A DNA stretch of 64,000 nt. Source: Arcanobacterium phocae. GTDB lineage: Bacteria > Actinomycetota > Actinomycetes > Actinomycetales > Actinomycetaceae. The DNA is taken from positions 310,001 through 374,000 of the forward strand of contig NZ_JABAPM010000001.1 in NCBI RefSeq assembly GCF_018913465.1, in the 5' to 3' direction. Each line of letters opens with the position of its first letter. The stretch's first letter is position 1. Of the stretch, positions 1 to 8,540 are shown one piece after another. Both the position numbers and the translations under genes were made by a program. Below the pieces are notes generated by a model, which saw only the letters and a program-made list of their open reading frames with translations, had not been told where the DNA came from and ran no database searches.

Positions 1-88
1 TCGCCGCGAAGCGGCCCAGAACGAAGAACAGAGCTGCACCGATACCGATAGCAACAACCTGCACGACGGGAGACATTTTCTTAGACAT
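1..88 (-). CDS. UPF0397 / ECF-transporter S-component, N-terminal part (runs off the window)
   Basis: Only the first 29 codons are present. The ATG is the complement of 86-88, with an AAGGATAA ribosome site just upstream (complement of 91-98). The visible N-terminus (MSKKMSPVVQVVAIGIGAA, then LFFVLGRFA) matches the start of the UPF0397 family of membrane S-components of energy-coupling-factor transporters, which carry vitamins or other small solutes across the membrane with an ABC ATPase pair. It follows the SAM hydroxide adenosyltransferase gene by 19 bases on the same strand, so both are probably one transcript. The substrate cannot be read from this fragment. Confidence 0.75.
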   Translation of the reverse strand, partial: MSKKMSPVVQVVAIGIGAALFFVLGRFAA

Positions 89-107
89 ACTTATCCTTTC
101 GTGTCCC

Positions 108-950
108 TTATATATCATAAGGGGCTAGTGATACCTGCCAGGATGTACCGGTACCGATATTGAATGCGTGAGCATAGGACCCACGGTTGATGGCAATGGC
201 CATCCGGTCGAGTGAGTTGACGTAGAGGAGAGAGTCGCCAACTTCAACCGAGGCGAACGACGGCACGTACAGCATGTGATTGGAATGAACTTGGCGTCCT
301 TGGTTGAATATCCGCAGTCGGAACCGCTGGTCAAATCCCTCAGCCATATCGAGGAAGAGCGTGCGTGGAATGGATGTCCACAGTGAGCCGTAACGGACAT
401 CATGAGCTTCGATGATTCCGCGGATCTCGCCGTCGGCAAACACGGGCTCTTCGTAATCCAGGGCGACGAGAGCATCGAGGGGAACCCGTGGTCCGACGTC
501 GTCAAACGAAATAATCCCGGCTGCTAACCGCGCTCCGGTAAAAGCATAAATATCGCGACCATGGAACGTATAGGAGGCCTCGGAACCGGCGCGGCGGTTC
601 ACTGTCTCGTCAATCGTACGAATCTCAGTTATCCCGAAAATTGCGTTGACGTGGGTAAGGGTTCCGTTGTTCGGTGTCACAATATAGTGGCCGGTTTTGG
701 TTTTGGCGACGACGGAGAGTCGGTCCGAACCGACACCCGGATCAACCACAGAAACGAACACGGTGTCCGTCGGCCAGTAGTCGATAGTTTGGGCTAAGCG
801 ATATGAGCCTTCCCAAATATCGTATGGTGGAATATTGTGGGTGAGGTTATAGATGTGAAGGTTTGGGCTGGTAGCGACGGCCACGCCATACATGGCACTG
901 ACTGCGCCGTCGTCGAGACCGAAATCTGACTGCAAAACAAGGTTGTCCAT
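108..950 (-). CDS. SAM hydroxide adenosyltransferase (DUF62, chlorinase/fluorinase family)
   Basis: 280 residues, normal family length. The DUF62 family cleaves S-adenosylmethionine with an activated water to adenosine and methionine; halogenating relatives use chloride or fluoride instead. Visible family motifs are LQSDFGLDDGAVSAMYG at the N-terminus, SVVDPGVGS near residue 67, the TPNNGTL segment and the FHGRDIYAFTGA segment. The C-terminal beta-barrel half (about 185-280) is present. It is cytoplasmic, with no signal peptide. It is the first gene of a leftward unit with the UPF0397 membrane protein. This pairing is known in other Gram-positives and suggests coupling of SAM or adenosine turnover to uptake of a related solute (inference). 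Confidence 0.88.
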   Translation of the reverse strand: MDNLVLQSDFGLDDGAVSAMYGVAVATSPNLHIYNLTHNIPPYDIWEGSYRLAQTIDYWPTDTVFVSVVDPGVGSDRLSVVAKTKTGHYIVTPNNGTLTHVNAIFGITEIRTIDETVNRRAGSEASYTFHGRDIYAFTGARLAAGIISFDDVGPRVPLDALVALDYEEPVFADGEIRGIIEAHDVRYGSLWTSIPRTLFLDMAEGFDQRFRLRIFNQGRQVHSNHMLYVPSFASVEVGDSLLYVNSLDRMAIAINRGSYAHAFNIGTGTSWQVSLAPYDI

Positions 951-1041
951 ACAAACAATTATCGCTGTAAACTACTGAAACTGCAGGCGGTCTTAGCATA
1001 CGAAATATGGCGTCTCACTCATCGCTAAGCTCAGAGCGCGA

Positions 1042-1092
1042 CAACTATTCGTAACCAGCCTGCGCTCGCGTATAGTATGTGTTGAATAGTTG
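1042..1092 (+). promoter_or_regulatory. Inverted repeat around the probable pdxS promoter
   Basis: CAACTATTC (1042-1050) is repeated as its exact reverse complement GAATAGTTG (1084-1092). The 33 bases between contain TATAGT (1071-1076), a plausible -10 element about 60 bases before the pdxS ATG. The arms could form an operator or a leader stem. No PdxR/MocR gene is nearby. Confidence 0.35.
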
Positions 1093-1134
1093 CGGTTACA
1101 GGCCGTCCTAGCACAAAATGTTGAAGGTAACACA

Positions 1135-2013
1135 ATGACTGAGAACTCTCGCTTTGAATTGAATAAACAGCTCGCACAGATGCTTAAAGGTGGCGTTATT
1201 ATGGACGTTACGAATGCTGAGCAGGCTCGGATTGCGGAAGAAGCCGGCGCTTGTGCGGTCATGGCACTGGAGCGGATTCCAGCGGATATTCGTGCAGCTG
1301 GTGGTGTTTCTCGAATGAGCGATCCGCGGTTGATTAAAGAAATTCAGAATGCGGTCTCGATTCCAGTCATGGCAAAGGTCCGTATTGGACATTTCGTTGA
1401 GGCCCAGATTTTGCAGGCGCTGGAGATCGATTATATCGATGAGTCTGAAGTTCTTTCGCCGGCAGATAATGTCTTCCACATTAACAAGACTGATTTTGAT
1501 GTGCCGTTCGTGTGCGGTGCGAAGGATTTGGGTGAAGCGCTACGCCGTATTGCGGAGGGCGCATCGATGATTCGTACCAAGGGCGAACCGGGAACCGGTG
1601 ATGTGGTTCAGGCAGTAACCCATATGCGCCTGATCCAGTCCCAGATGCGTAAGGTCCAGAGCTTGCGCGCTGATGAACTGTTTGAAGAGGCTAAGCAACT
1701 GGCAGTCCCGGTAGAGCTTTTGCGTTACGTGCATGAGAATGGCAAGTTGCCGGTCGTCAATTTTGCTGCTGGCGGTGTAGCGACGCCGGCTGATGCGGCA
1801 TTAATGATGCAGCTTGGTGCCGAAGGCGTGTTCGTCGGTTCGGGCATCTTCAAGTCGGGCGATCCGGCTAAGCGCGCGCAGGCGATCGTTAAGTCGGTGA
1901 CCAATTTCGAAGACGCCAAGCTGATTGCAGAGCTGTCGGAAGATTTGGGTGAGGCCATGGTTGGCATCAACGAATCTGAAATTGATCTGCTCATGGCTGA
2001 GCGCGGCAAGTGA
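1135..2013 (+). CDS. pdxS: Pyridoxal 5'-phosphate synthase, lyase subunit PdxS
   Basis: 292 residues from the ATG at 1135. That start has a GAAGGTAA ribosome site at 1123-1130 and gives the usual N-terminus; an in-frame TTG at 1090 would add 15 unneeded residues. PdxS is the (beta/alpha)8 synthase of the DXP-independent vitamin B6 pathway. It joins ribose 5-phosphate, glyceraldehyde 3-phosphate and ammonia into PLP. Recognisable parts are [30 protein letters not shown], the catalytic-lysine segment [10 protein letters not shown], and the phosphate-binding loops [13 protein letters not shown] and [10 protein letters not shown]. It sits directly upstream of pdxT, which supplies ammonia from glutamine, and the two clearly form one operon. 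Confidence 0.98.
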   Translation: MTENSRFELNKQLAQMLKGGVIMDVTNAEQARIAEEAGACAVMALERIPADIRAAGGVSRMSDPRLIKEIQNAVSIPVMAKVRIGHFVEAQILQALEIDYIDESEVLSPADNVFHINKTDFDVPFVCGAKDLGEALRRIAEGASMIRTKGEPGTGDVVQAVTHMRLIQSQMRKVQSLRADELFEEAKQLAVPVELLRYVHENGKLPVVNFAAGGVATPADAALMMQLGAEGVFVGSGIFKSGDPAKRAQAIVKSVTNFEDAKLIAELSEDLGEAMVGINESEIDLLMAERGK

Positions 2014-2035
2014 CATTTAAGGAATCTAGAAAATA

Positions 2036-2680
2036 ATGGCAAAAACTGTTGGTGTACTAGCTGTCCAAGGTGCATTTATTGAGCATCACCGGCGTTTAGA
2101 GCAGCTTGGAATAACGGCTGTGGAATTGCGCAATGGGGAGGACGCTCGCCGAGATCTTGACGGGCTGGTCTTGCCAGGTGGCGAGAGCACAGTACAAAGT
2201 AAACTTTTGCGCGAGCTTGATATGTTCGATCCGCTGATGCAGAAGTTAGCCGATGGTTTGCCAGTGTTTGGTACCTGTGCTGGGCTAATTCTTTTAGCCC
2301 AGCAGGTCGCCAACGGTCCAGTTGCCGGGGTAGAGCATGCGGCGCCGACGTCGTCCCACGTTGCGGTAGCCGGGTTTTCTACTATGCCAGTAACTGTTGT
2401 TCGCAATGCGTATGGACGCCAGCTCGGCAGTTTCCATATCGCTGACGGGCAGTTTTATGGGGGAGAACCTGATGTTGCTGGCCAGGACCCGGCGCAAATC
2501 CCGATGACGTTCATTCGAGCCCCGCATATTGCTGAGCTTGGTGACGGTGTTGACGTACTGGCGCTATTGCCAGATGGTACTCCGGTGGCGGTTACCTATC
2601 GCAACCAAATCGGCGCGACCTTCCATCCGGAGCTAGATGACGATATGAGCATCTACAATACGTTTGCTCGGATGCTCTAA
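2036..2680 (+). CDS. pdxT: Pyridoxal 5'-phosphate synthase, glutaminase subunit PdxT
   Basis: 214 residues, a class-I glutamine amidotransferase. It hydrolyses glutamine and channels ammonia to PdxS in the 12+12 PLP synthase complex. Seen in the sequence: the oxyanion motif LVLPGGEST, the nucleophile Cys in FGTCAGLILLA, and the His-Glu dyad in FHPEL near the C-terminus. The ATG at 2036 lies 22 bases after the pdxS stop, with an AAGGAA ribosome site at 2018-2023, so expression is operonic. It converges with the toxin gene downstream, 14 bases away. Confidence 0.97.
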   Translation: MAKTVGVLAVQGAFIEHHRRLEQLGITAVELRNGEDARRDLDGLVLPGGESTVQSKLLRELDMFDPLMQKLADGLPVFGTCAGLILLAQQVANGPVAGVEHAAPTSSHVAVAGFSTMPVTVVRNAYGRQLGSFHIADGQFYGGEPDVAGQDPAQIPMTFIRAPHIAELGDGVDVLALLPDGTPVAVTYRNQIGATFHPELDDDMSIYNTFARML

Positions 2681-2694
2681 AGAGCTATTGCATT

Positions 2695-2979
2695 TTAGCT
2701 TGAATAGATTGAATCACGTCGGCCTATCGAAAAGATTTCAATTGTAATCGTTGTGTCCTCAATGAATGCCAATATGCGGTACGAGCCGACGCGATAGCGC
2801 CATTCTCCAGATCTATTAGCTGTCAGCCCTTTGCCGAAAGCGCGTGGATCGCTACATCCTTCAAGGTGGTTCTTTATCCATGTTGCGAGTATTTTTACAT
2901 CGAAGCGATCCATCTTTTTAAGCTGTTTACGTGCTCGTGTAGTGAGAAATACTCGATACGTATGTGGCGAGGTACTCAT
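2695..2979 (-). CDS. RelE/ParE-family toxin
   Basis: 94 residues with the compact RelE/ParE fold signature. The N-terminus YRVFLTTRARKQLKKMDR is followed by a helix, then GEWRYRVGSYRILAFIED and a C-terminal strand ending FSIGRRDSIYSS. Toxins of this superfamily cleave mRNA on the ribosome or poison gyrase, and the sequence alone does not say which. It begins two bases after the stop codon of its partner antitoxin, the classic antitoxin-first order. The ending GRRDSIY resembles the RelE-type 'G-x-R-x-x-(I/V)-Y' terminus, so a ribosome-dependent RNase is slightly favoured. Confidence 0.88.
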   Translation of the reverse strand: MSTSPHTYRVFLTTRARKQLKKMDRFDVKILATWIKNHLEGCSDPRAFGKGLTANRSGEWRYRVGSYRILAFIEDTTITIEIFSIGRRDSIYSS

Positions 2980-2981
2980 CT

Positions 2982-3194
2982 TCAGGAGAGTTCTTCTAAA
3001 ACCTCATCGATAGTAAAGCGCTCGCCAGTGTCATGAGCAAGAGCATGATGTAATTCGTCGAGATCATAGGAATCTTCAATTTTTTCCAGAATTGCTTGGC
3101 GGGCAAAATCGGATATTGTTAATCCTTCAAATTTGGCAAATTTCCGGATCAGTTCGGCATCGCTGTCATTCATACGTAGCGTCATTGTGGGCAT
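2982..3194 (-). CDS. Ribbon-helix-helix antitoxin (RelB-like)
   Basis: 70 residues. The N-terminal half (MPTMTLRMNDSDAELIRKFA, then EGLTISDFARQAI) is a ribbon-helix-helix DNA-binding domain. The acidic C-terminal tail (about residues 42-70, ending VLEELS) should wrap and neutralise the toxin. The ribosome site GAGGAG (complement of 3200-3205) lies at the edge of the large palindrome 3203-3249, so repressor binding there would block both transcription and the translation start region. The pair is a complete type II module; it shows no sign of decay. Confidence 0.87.
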   Translation of the reverse strand: MPTMTLRMNDSDAELIRKFAKFEGLTISDFARQAILEKIEDSYDLDELHHALAHDTGERFTIDEVLEELS

Positions 3195-3202
3195 AGGTAC
3201 TC

Positions 3203-3253
3203 CTCAGATCCTTATGATGAATACATTGTATTCATCATAAGGATCTGAGACAA
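3203..3253 (-). promoter_or_regulatory. Perfect 47-bp palindrome with embedded toxin-antitoxin promoter
   Basis: Bases 3203-3225 are exactly reverse-complementary to 3227-3249, with one base (3226) between. Reading leftward, a -35 TTGTCT (complement 3248-3253), a 17-base spacer and a -10 TACAAT (complement 3225-3230) give a good sigma-70 promoter placed exactly on the palindrome. RHH antitoxins bind short palindromes, so autoregulation is expected. The length and perfection (23-bp arms) are well beyond an ordinary operator. Confidence 0.85.
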
Positions 3254-3272
3254 GTTAGCCTAGAAAATTAGC

Positions 3273-3467
3273 CTATGTCCCAGGGGAGAAGATGTCCTCG
3301 ATCCTTTTATTGAATACACGAGCAATATCGAAAGCAAGCGGAAGTGATGGGTCGAAGTGTCCCTTCTCAATAGAAATGATTGTTTGTCGGCTGACCCCAA
3401 GTTGTTGAGCTAGGTATTCTTGGGACCAGCCGTTTTCTTTGCGTAGCTTCGGGAGCGAATTCTTCAT
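3273..3467 (-). CDS. XRE-family (Cro/CI-like) small transcriptional regulator
   Basis: 64 residues from the ATG at 3467 (MKNSLPKLRKENGWSQEYLA). This start overlaps the stop of the upstream membrane gene (ATGA), which argues for it rather than the longer in-frame option. The whole protein is one helix-turn-helix: WSQEYLAQQLGVSRQTIISI, then EKGHFDPSLPLAFDIARVF and RIEDIF. This short class commonly sits beside a small membrane protein in Gram-positives and regulates it. The palindromes upstream of the membrane gene at 3936-3991 are the likely binding sites. Confidence 0.85.
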   Translation of the reverse strand: MKNSLPKLRKENGWSQEYLAQQLGVSRQTIISIEKGHFDPSLPLAFDIARVFNKRIEDIFSPGT

Positions 3468-3919
3468 TGTAGTGTTCGCTTGCGGTTGACGACATAACTG
3501 ATTACGTAGGCGCACACGCCAAGGGTGAAGATGATGACAAAGCTGATGCTAATAGCGTTTTGTTGGTAAAAAGCGGCGATTGCTGAGCCCCAGCTGCTAC
3601 CAATGAGCATGGTGAAGAATCCAGCTGATACGGCCCTAGCATGCCAGGTGTTTTCAATGCTCGCTTCTGGTTTTGCGATGGCGCCAGCAATGGTTGTGCG
3701 ATCGACGATGAGAACCCAGATAAGCCCGGCAAATAGAAAGCCGGTCATTGCCGAGAATATGGTGGCATATAGCCATACATGGTCCGTGTCGGAACGTAAA
3801 TAGGCCGAGATTATCCCAACAACTGTTCCCACTAACAGGCCTAGCGGCAGAGCAATGACCAGTGCAGGTAGTCGCTTACGTTTGGTGTATCCCCATGTAG
3901 ATGTGTGGGGTTGTGACAT
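3464..3919 (-). CDS. Four-TM membrane protein paired with XRE regulator
   Basis: 151 residues from the ATG at 3919, which has a GGAAAGGAA ribosome site; longer in-frame starts lie within the promoter palindromes and are unlikely. Four hydrophobic segments are visible: ALVIALPLGLLVGTVVGII, then FSAMTGFLFAGLIWVLIV, FFTMLIGSSWGSAIAAF and ISFVIIFTLGVCAYVISYVV. The ends are basic (TKRKR, VNRKRTLQ). The family function is unknown. It is translationally coupled (ATGA) to the XRE regulator, so the pair is one regulatory unit. Confidence 0.75.
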   Translation of the reverse strand: MSQPHTSTWGYTKRKRLPALVIALPLGLLVGTVVGIISAYLRSDTDHVWLYATIFSAMTGFLFAGLIWVLIVDRTTIAGAIAKPEASIENTWHARAVSAGFFTMLIGSSWGSAIAAFYQQNAISISFVIIFTLGVCAYVISYVVNRKRTLQ

Positions 3920-3935
3920 AGTTGATTCCTTTCCG

Positions 3936-3991
3936 ATATGTAAAATAAACTTTACATATGAAGGAAAAGATATGTCAAGTGTATTTGACAT
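3936..3991 (-). promoter_or_regulatory. Promoter with two inverted repeats for the membrane protein-XRE operon
   Basis: Two palindromes lie upstream of the operon. One is ATATGTAAA (3936-3944) with TTTACATAT (3951-3959). The other is ATGTCAA (3972-3978) with TTGACAT (3985-3991). Both have six-base spacers. Leftward, a perfect -35 TTGACA (complement 3973-3978) is followed after 18 bases by TAAAGT (complement 3949-3954). The palindromes therefore cover the -35 and -10, as expected for autorepression by the XRE protein. Confidence 0.6.
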
Positions 3992-4228
3992 TTAATTAGG
4001 GGCAAAATTTAGTGAATTTTTACCCGTGCTATTCAGAGATACGAAGTTTAGCAGTCTTATGTCTACTCTTGGAAAGATCAATCGTCCTAGAGTGTGGAAA
4101 ACAGGCAGTGAATATTTGTTCGCAATCTGGAATTATTGCGAATTTTGCTGTGGAAGATTACGTGTAGGGGTACTGTTAATAGAGGTGTGTCAAAAGCATA
4201 CTGTTCTAAACAATGACGTGGAGAATTT

Positions 4229-7200
4229 ATGAATACTATCTCTAGTAGAAGTATCCTTCCGCTTGGTCTTTTGCGCAGCGCTGCGTTGATCGGAGCGGGG
4301 GCTTTAACAGTTACTGGAATGGTCTCGATAACTCCGGCCGCGCATGCTGATGAACCAGAAGCGCCCGTAACTAACTGGGCGGCAGCTGCGAATGGAGGCA
4401 CGGTCGAGGTTTCTGGAACCGAAGTCGCAGGCAAATGGACAGGGGACAAGCTCATCGACGGGGTTATAAACCCTACAGCGGATAAGTCTGAGCAGTCTCG
4501 ATGGTCATCGAATACTAGCGACAATGCATGGGCAAGAGTATCTTTTACTCAGCCGCATAAGCTACATCATATTAACTTGTGGATGGAAGCTGCGTGCCCT
4601 AAGAAGTGGGATTTATCCGTTTCGGAAGATGGCAAAGAATTTGTCAAAATCGCAAGTTCGGACGCACAGCAGTGTCCAGAAGGTACAGATCCCCTCAAAG
4701 AGGTAATTACAATTCCTGAGGCACAAAAGAATACCAGTGTCCGTGCTATTAAACTCCAAGTGCGCGAACGTACACCGTTTAACGGTGTAAAGTACGGTGC
4801 GTCTCTATGGGAGTTAGAAGCCTTTGACGGAGTGCAGCCGGTAGAACCGTCAGTACCACAAACTGGCAAAGCTGGTTCTTCGCTCGTTCCAAAGCCAGTT
4901 TCTTTGACTGTTTCTGAAGGAGACACTGGTTTTACAATTACCCCCAACGTTCAGATCGTTGCGAGCTCAGACCTAGAAAATGAAGCGAATCTTTTAGCTA
5001 CGACTTTACGCAACTCGACTGGTTATAAAGTGCCAGTAGTAAGCAAATCTGAAGCTACGAGTGGCTTGATCCGGTTAGCTAAAGGTACGGTTGAAGGATC
5101 GGATGACGATGAAGCGTATTCCTTAGTTTCCACCAAGTCAGGGATAACGATTACTGGCGTTGGAGCACATGGCGTATTTAACGGCTCTATGACATTGCTA
5201 CAGCTGTTACCGGGATTCGTGCATATGAACACCCCAGTGGTAAAAGATTGGGTTGTTCCTGCTGTAACAGTGCGTGACTGGCCTCGCTATGCTTATCGTG
5301 GCATGATGCTCGATATTGCACGTTCTTTCGTGCCAAAAGATGATATCAAAAAACTTATCAATACTTTGTCGCAATACAAGGTTTCTGCCCTGCATTTGCA
5401 CTTGTCCGATGATCAAGGGTGGAGAATCGAGATTACCAACGATGGTAAAGTGGATGGAGATCCGATTGATTACACCCAGCTGACTGAAGTTTCCGGTAAG
5501 ACAGCGATGCTGCCACACAATCAGCAGGCATCACAAGAATTGGGGCGCACTGGTTTCCTCACTCAGGCTGACTATCGTGAAATACAGGAGTATGCCACAC
5601 AACGTCATGTCATGATCATTCCAGAAATTGATTTGCCAGGGCATACAAATGCTGCTCTGCATGCGATACCGCAACTCAATATTCCGGGATCCTCACACGA
5701 AGGAACCGAACAAGAACCAACTGCACCCGCTAATGGGACAGGGGCCGTTGGTTACTCGTATCTTCATCCTCAGGCAGATATCACGATGACGTTCATCAGT
5801 CATGTCTTAGGCCAGATTTCAGATATGACAACAGGTCCGTACATACATATTGGTGGTGATGAACCGCACGCATTAACTGCTAAGTATAATAATGAGGTAT
5901 ACAACCACTTCCTTGGCCAAGTGATGAACATCGTCCGAGGTCTCGGGAAGACCCCAATCGGTTGGAACGAGATAGCGCAAGCTGACAGCATTACTGCTGG
6001 AGATGTTATGCATTACTGGACTGGTAGATCTGACGCGACACGGGCCGCAGTGCAAAATCATGGCGCGAAGGTTCTTCTCTCCAAGGAATCTAGCTCGTAC
6101 TTGGATCAGAAATACACGTCTAAGACTCCGCTAGCTCTTAACTGGGCGTGTCGGGGAAACTGTGATTTCAGAACATATTACAACTGGGATCCGCGGCGTT
6201 TTATCAATCTCGAATCGGACGAGAGTATTACTGGAACTGAAACCCCGCTGTGGTCAGAAACAGTGCGTGGTATTGATCAGGCAGAATTTCTGATATTTAA
6301 CCGTGTCCTATCGCATGCTGAAATTGGATGGACGCCACAAAATATGCGTGATGTAAAGGATTTTGCTGATCGTATATCGCAAATCGGTGTTGATCTCAAT
6401 GCTACTGGATCGAATTTCTATGATGGCACTGACGGAGAGTGGGGATATGACGTAGCGGGTGTACGCTCGTCGGCGGTCTCCACAGAAGACGAATTCCAAC
6501 TAGGATATCTCTCTGCTCCGGGGACAAAGGTTGATGCCGATGGGCTCCGTGTACAAACCGATACAGTAAATGATGACGACGGCGTGTCGCATTCATTAGT
6601 GGGCGACTCAGGTCTTCAGGTCATGGTGGACTGGGGAGATGGCACAGTAGTCCAACCAGCAACCATTACATCTACGCTGGAGCGTTCTAAATACAATGCA
6701 TCCGGTATGTATGTGCTCACTGCGCACCATAGGTTCGCTACTGCCGGAGAGCATACAGTTACTTTGACTGCTGGCGATCAATCTGCGAAGGCCATTGTCA
6801 ACATTGACGCAAATAGCTCGGCAACTGCGCCGTTGTATACTCCGTGGGCCTCAACCGGTCAAGCTTCAGTCTCACTGGGACAGTCGGTTGCCAAACCGCT
6901 AGACCGCGTTGAACTGAATGTTAAAGACTTCGCCCCAAATTCATTGGTGGAACTATTCCTAGGGGAAACCAAGATTGGTGAGGTCCGTCCGGATGCGGAT
7001 GGCACTCGTACAGATTATGTTCTGATTCCTGCTGGAACCGAACCAGGAGCTTATCCAGTGCGGGCTGTCTATGGCAACCGGGAAGCCGAAACAACGATCG
7101 CAATTTGGGCGCCGCCAATTCAGGGTGGTTATGTCAAGTCTGAGGTAACCGGATTAACTGTTCACAGTTTTGATTCCCAGGAAGTTACTGGTGAGCAAGC

Positions 7201-8431
7201 GCCTAATGGATTTGCTAAGGCTGCAATTGACGGAAACGCAGATACATTCTGGCACACAAAGTGGTCTGCTGGATCCGATCATTTCCCTCATTTTATTGCG
7301 CTAAACCTGAATAAGAAGTGTGAAGTTTCTGGATTGGAATACACGCCGCGTCAGGACAGTGAGAATACGCGTTTGAAGGATTATGAAATTTACGTGTCAA
7401 ATGATGGCGGGGCCTGGGGTAAACCAGTTGCAACCGGTAGCTTCGATGCATCTACATCGCCAAAGTATGTTGCGTTTGATGCGGTTTCGGCTAACTATGT
7501 GAAGCTGGTTGGCCGTAACGCACAAAACGGTAGAGAATTTGGTGGTGCTGGTGAAATCCGAATCGATGGCGATTGCGGCGATATGAAGGATTTCGTTGCC
7601 ACTGTTGGTGAAGACGATAACATTGTTACGCTAACTGAACCGGAAGCTGAAAAAGCAACTGTGGTAGCAGAGACTGGTTCGGAAGTTAAAATCAATATCA
7701 CTGGAATCGCGCGTGATGGTCAAGCGACCCTGTGGGTAGGAGACGCACACGAACTCGTTGCACAGAATGATGTTGTTGCAGGTAAAGATGCGATCTTGAC
7801 GTTTGTAGCTAAGTCGGATTGGGATAAGAAAGAGTTTGAGCTAATTACCCCGAAGAACCGCCGGTATTTCGTTTTGCATGTGACGAATCCACAGGATCCA
7901 TCCGAACCGGGTGGAGAACCGACGCCGGAAAACCCTGATGAGAACTCTGATTCACCACATTCAGATACCATCAGTGCTAAACCCCCGTATGTAGATTCAG
8001 CTGCTATTGAAAAAGTGTTGAAGACGGGTGAATTAACATTGAGTGGAGAATATACGGTTCGGCGAGGTGAGACCGCAAGCATAAAATTTGTTGGATTAGC
8101 TCCGCAAAAGGACGCTCAAGTTTACCTCTATTCGACGCCTACGATGTTGCCGGGACTGAAAGCTGATGTTGATGGAAAAGCGAATAATTACTTAGTTCGT
8201 ACTGATCAGAAGACTGAGCTTGGTGCGCACTATGTCGTTGCTGTTTCCACTGTTGAAGGCAAGCAACCGCTGTCTGTTGTGAAGCTCAATGTTGTTGGCA
8301 CGCTGCAACCTGAGGTGACTCAGGGAGCCGTAGAGCTATCGCATACTGGCTCAAATATATTGGGCTTACTTGTATGTGCTATGGCATTGTTCGGCGCTGG
8401 TGTAGCTGTGTTGCAGTTGCGCCGTAACTAA
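4229..8431 (+). CDS. Cell-wall-anchored beta-N-acetylhexosaminidase (GH20) with F5/8C modules
   Basis: 1400 residues. A signal peptide (about 1-40, ending AAHA) is followed by an F5/8 type C/CBM32-like module (about 50-200). The GH20b domain and GH20 catalytic barrel span about 215-700, starting YRGMMLDIARSFVPKDD. The catalytic Asp-Glu pair is in HIGGDEPH (D544, E545). Next come a PKD-like stretch (VDWGDGT...AGEHTVTLTAG), a second F5/8C module (about 970-1110), a Pro/Glu-rich linker (DPSEPGGEPTPENP) and a sortase-type end: LSHTG at 1370-1374, a hydrophobic span and LRRN. It should remove terminal GlcNAc/GalNAc, or cleave related linkages, from host glycans at the cell surface. The exact linkage is not readable from sequence. 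The ATG at 4229 has a GGAG site at 4220. Confidence 0.93.
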   Translation: MNTISSRSILPLGLLRSAALIGAGALTVTGMVSITPAAHADEPEAPVTNWAAAANGGTVEVSGTEVAGKWTGDKLIDGVINPTADKSEQSRWSSNTSDNAWARVSFTQPHKLHHINLWMEAACPKKWDLSVSEDGKEFVKIASSDAQQCPEGTDPLKEVITIPEAQKNTSVRAIKLQVRERTPFNGVKYGASLWELEAFDGVQPVEPSVPQTGKAGSSLVPKPVSLTVSEGDTGFTITPNVQIVASSDLENEANLLATTLRNSTGYKVPVVSKSEATSGLIRLAKGTVEGSDDDEAYSLVSTKSGITITGVGAHGVFNGSMTLLQLLPGFVHMNTPVVKDWVVPAVTVRDWPRYAYRGMMLDIARSFVPKDDIKKLINTLSQYKVSALHLHLSDDQGWRIEITNDGKVDGDPIDYTQLTEVSGKTAMLPHNQQASQELGRTGFLTQADYREIQEYATQRHVMIIPEIDLPGHTNAALHAIPQLNIPGSSHEGTEQEPTAPANGTGAVGYSYLHPQADITMTFISHVLGQISDMTTGPYIHIGGDEPHALTAKYNNEVYNHFLGQVMNIVRGLGKTPIGWNEIAQADSITAGDVMHYWTGRSDATRAAVQNHGAKVLLSKESSSYLDQKYTSKTPLALNWACRGNCDFRTYYNWDPRRFINLESDESITGTETPLWSETVRGIDQAEFLIFNRVLSHAEIGWTPQNMRDVKDFADRISQIGVDLNATGSNFYDGTDGEWGYDVAGVRSSAVSTEDEFQLGYLSAPGTKVDADGLRVQTDTVNDDDGVSHSLVGDSGLQVMVDWGDGTVVQPATITSTLERSKYNASGMYVLTAHHRFATAGEHTVTLTAGDQSAKAIVNIDANSSATAPLYTPWASTGQASVSLGQSVAKPLDRVELNVKDFAPNSLVELFLGETKIGEVRPDADGTRTDYVLIPAGTEPGAYPVRAVYGNREAETTIAIWAPPIQGGYVKSEVTGLTVHSFDSQEVTGEQAPNGFAKAAIDGNADTFWHTKWSAGSDHFPHFIALNLNKKCEVSGLEYTPRQDSENTRLKDYEIYVSNDGGAWGKPVATGSFDASTSPKYVAFDAVSANYVKLVGRNAQNGREFGGAGEIRIDGDCGDMKDFVATVGEDDNIVTLTEPEAEKATVVAETGSEVKINITGIARDGQATLWVGDAHELVAQNDVVAGKDAILTFVAKSDWDKKEFELITPKNRRYFVLHVTNPQDPSEPGGEPTPENPDENSDSPHSDTISAKPPYVDSAAIEKVLKTGELTLSGEYTVRRGETASIKFVGLAPQKDAQVYLYSTPTMLPGLKADVDGKANNYLVRTDQKTELGAHYVVAVSTVEGKQPLSVVKLNVVGTLQPEVTQGAVELSHTGSNILGLLVCAMALFGAGVAVLQLRRN

Positions 8432-8444
8432 ACTATTAGCATAG

Positions 8445-8490
8445 TTTGGCTGGCTTTGTTGTAATCGACAGAGCCGGCCAAACGTGTATT
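8445..8490 (+). terminator. Terminator after the GH20 gene
   Basis: TTTGGCTGGCTTTGT (8445-8459) pairs with ACAGAGCCGGCCAAA (8468-8482) through two G-U pairs, with an 8-base loop and T-rich sequence after it. It lies between two convergent genes and may serve both. Confidence 0.7.
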
Positions 8491-8540
8491 TTCTAGTTGA
8501 GAAGTCATGATCTGCGTACGTAGCTTTGGCAACAAGATTC

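Noticed and set aside
951-1134. PLP riboswitch or MocR/PdxR site before pdxS
   Set aside because: No regulator gene is nearby and the region matches no riboswitch that I know; only the inverted repeat is reported.
4026-4232. 68-codon open frame just before the GH20 gene
   Set aside because: It overlaps the start and ribosome site of the GH20 gene, lacks its own ribosome site, and its cysteine/arginine-rich protein resembles nothing.
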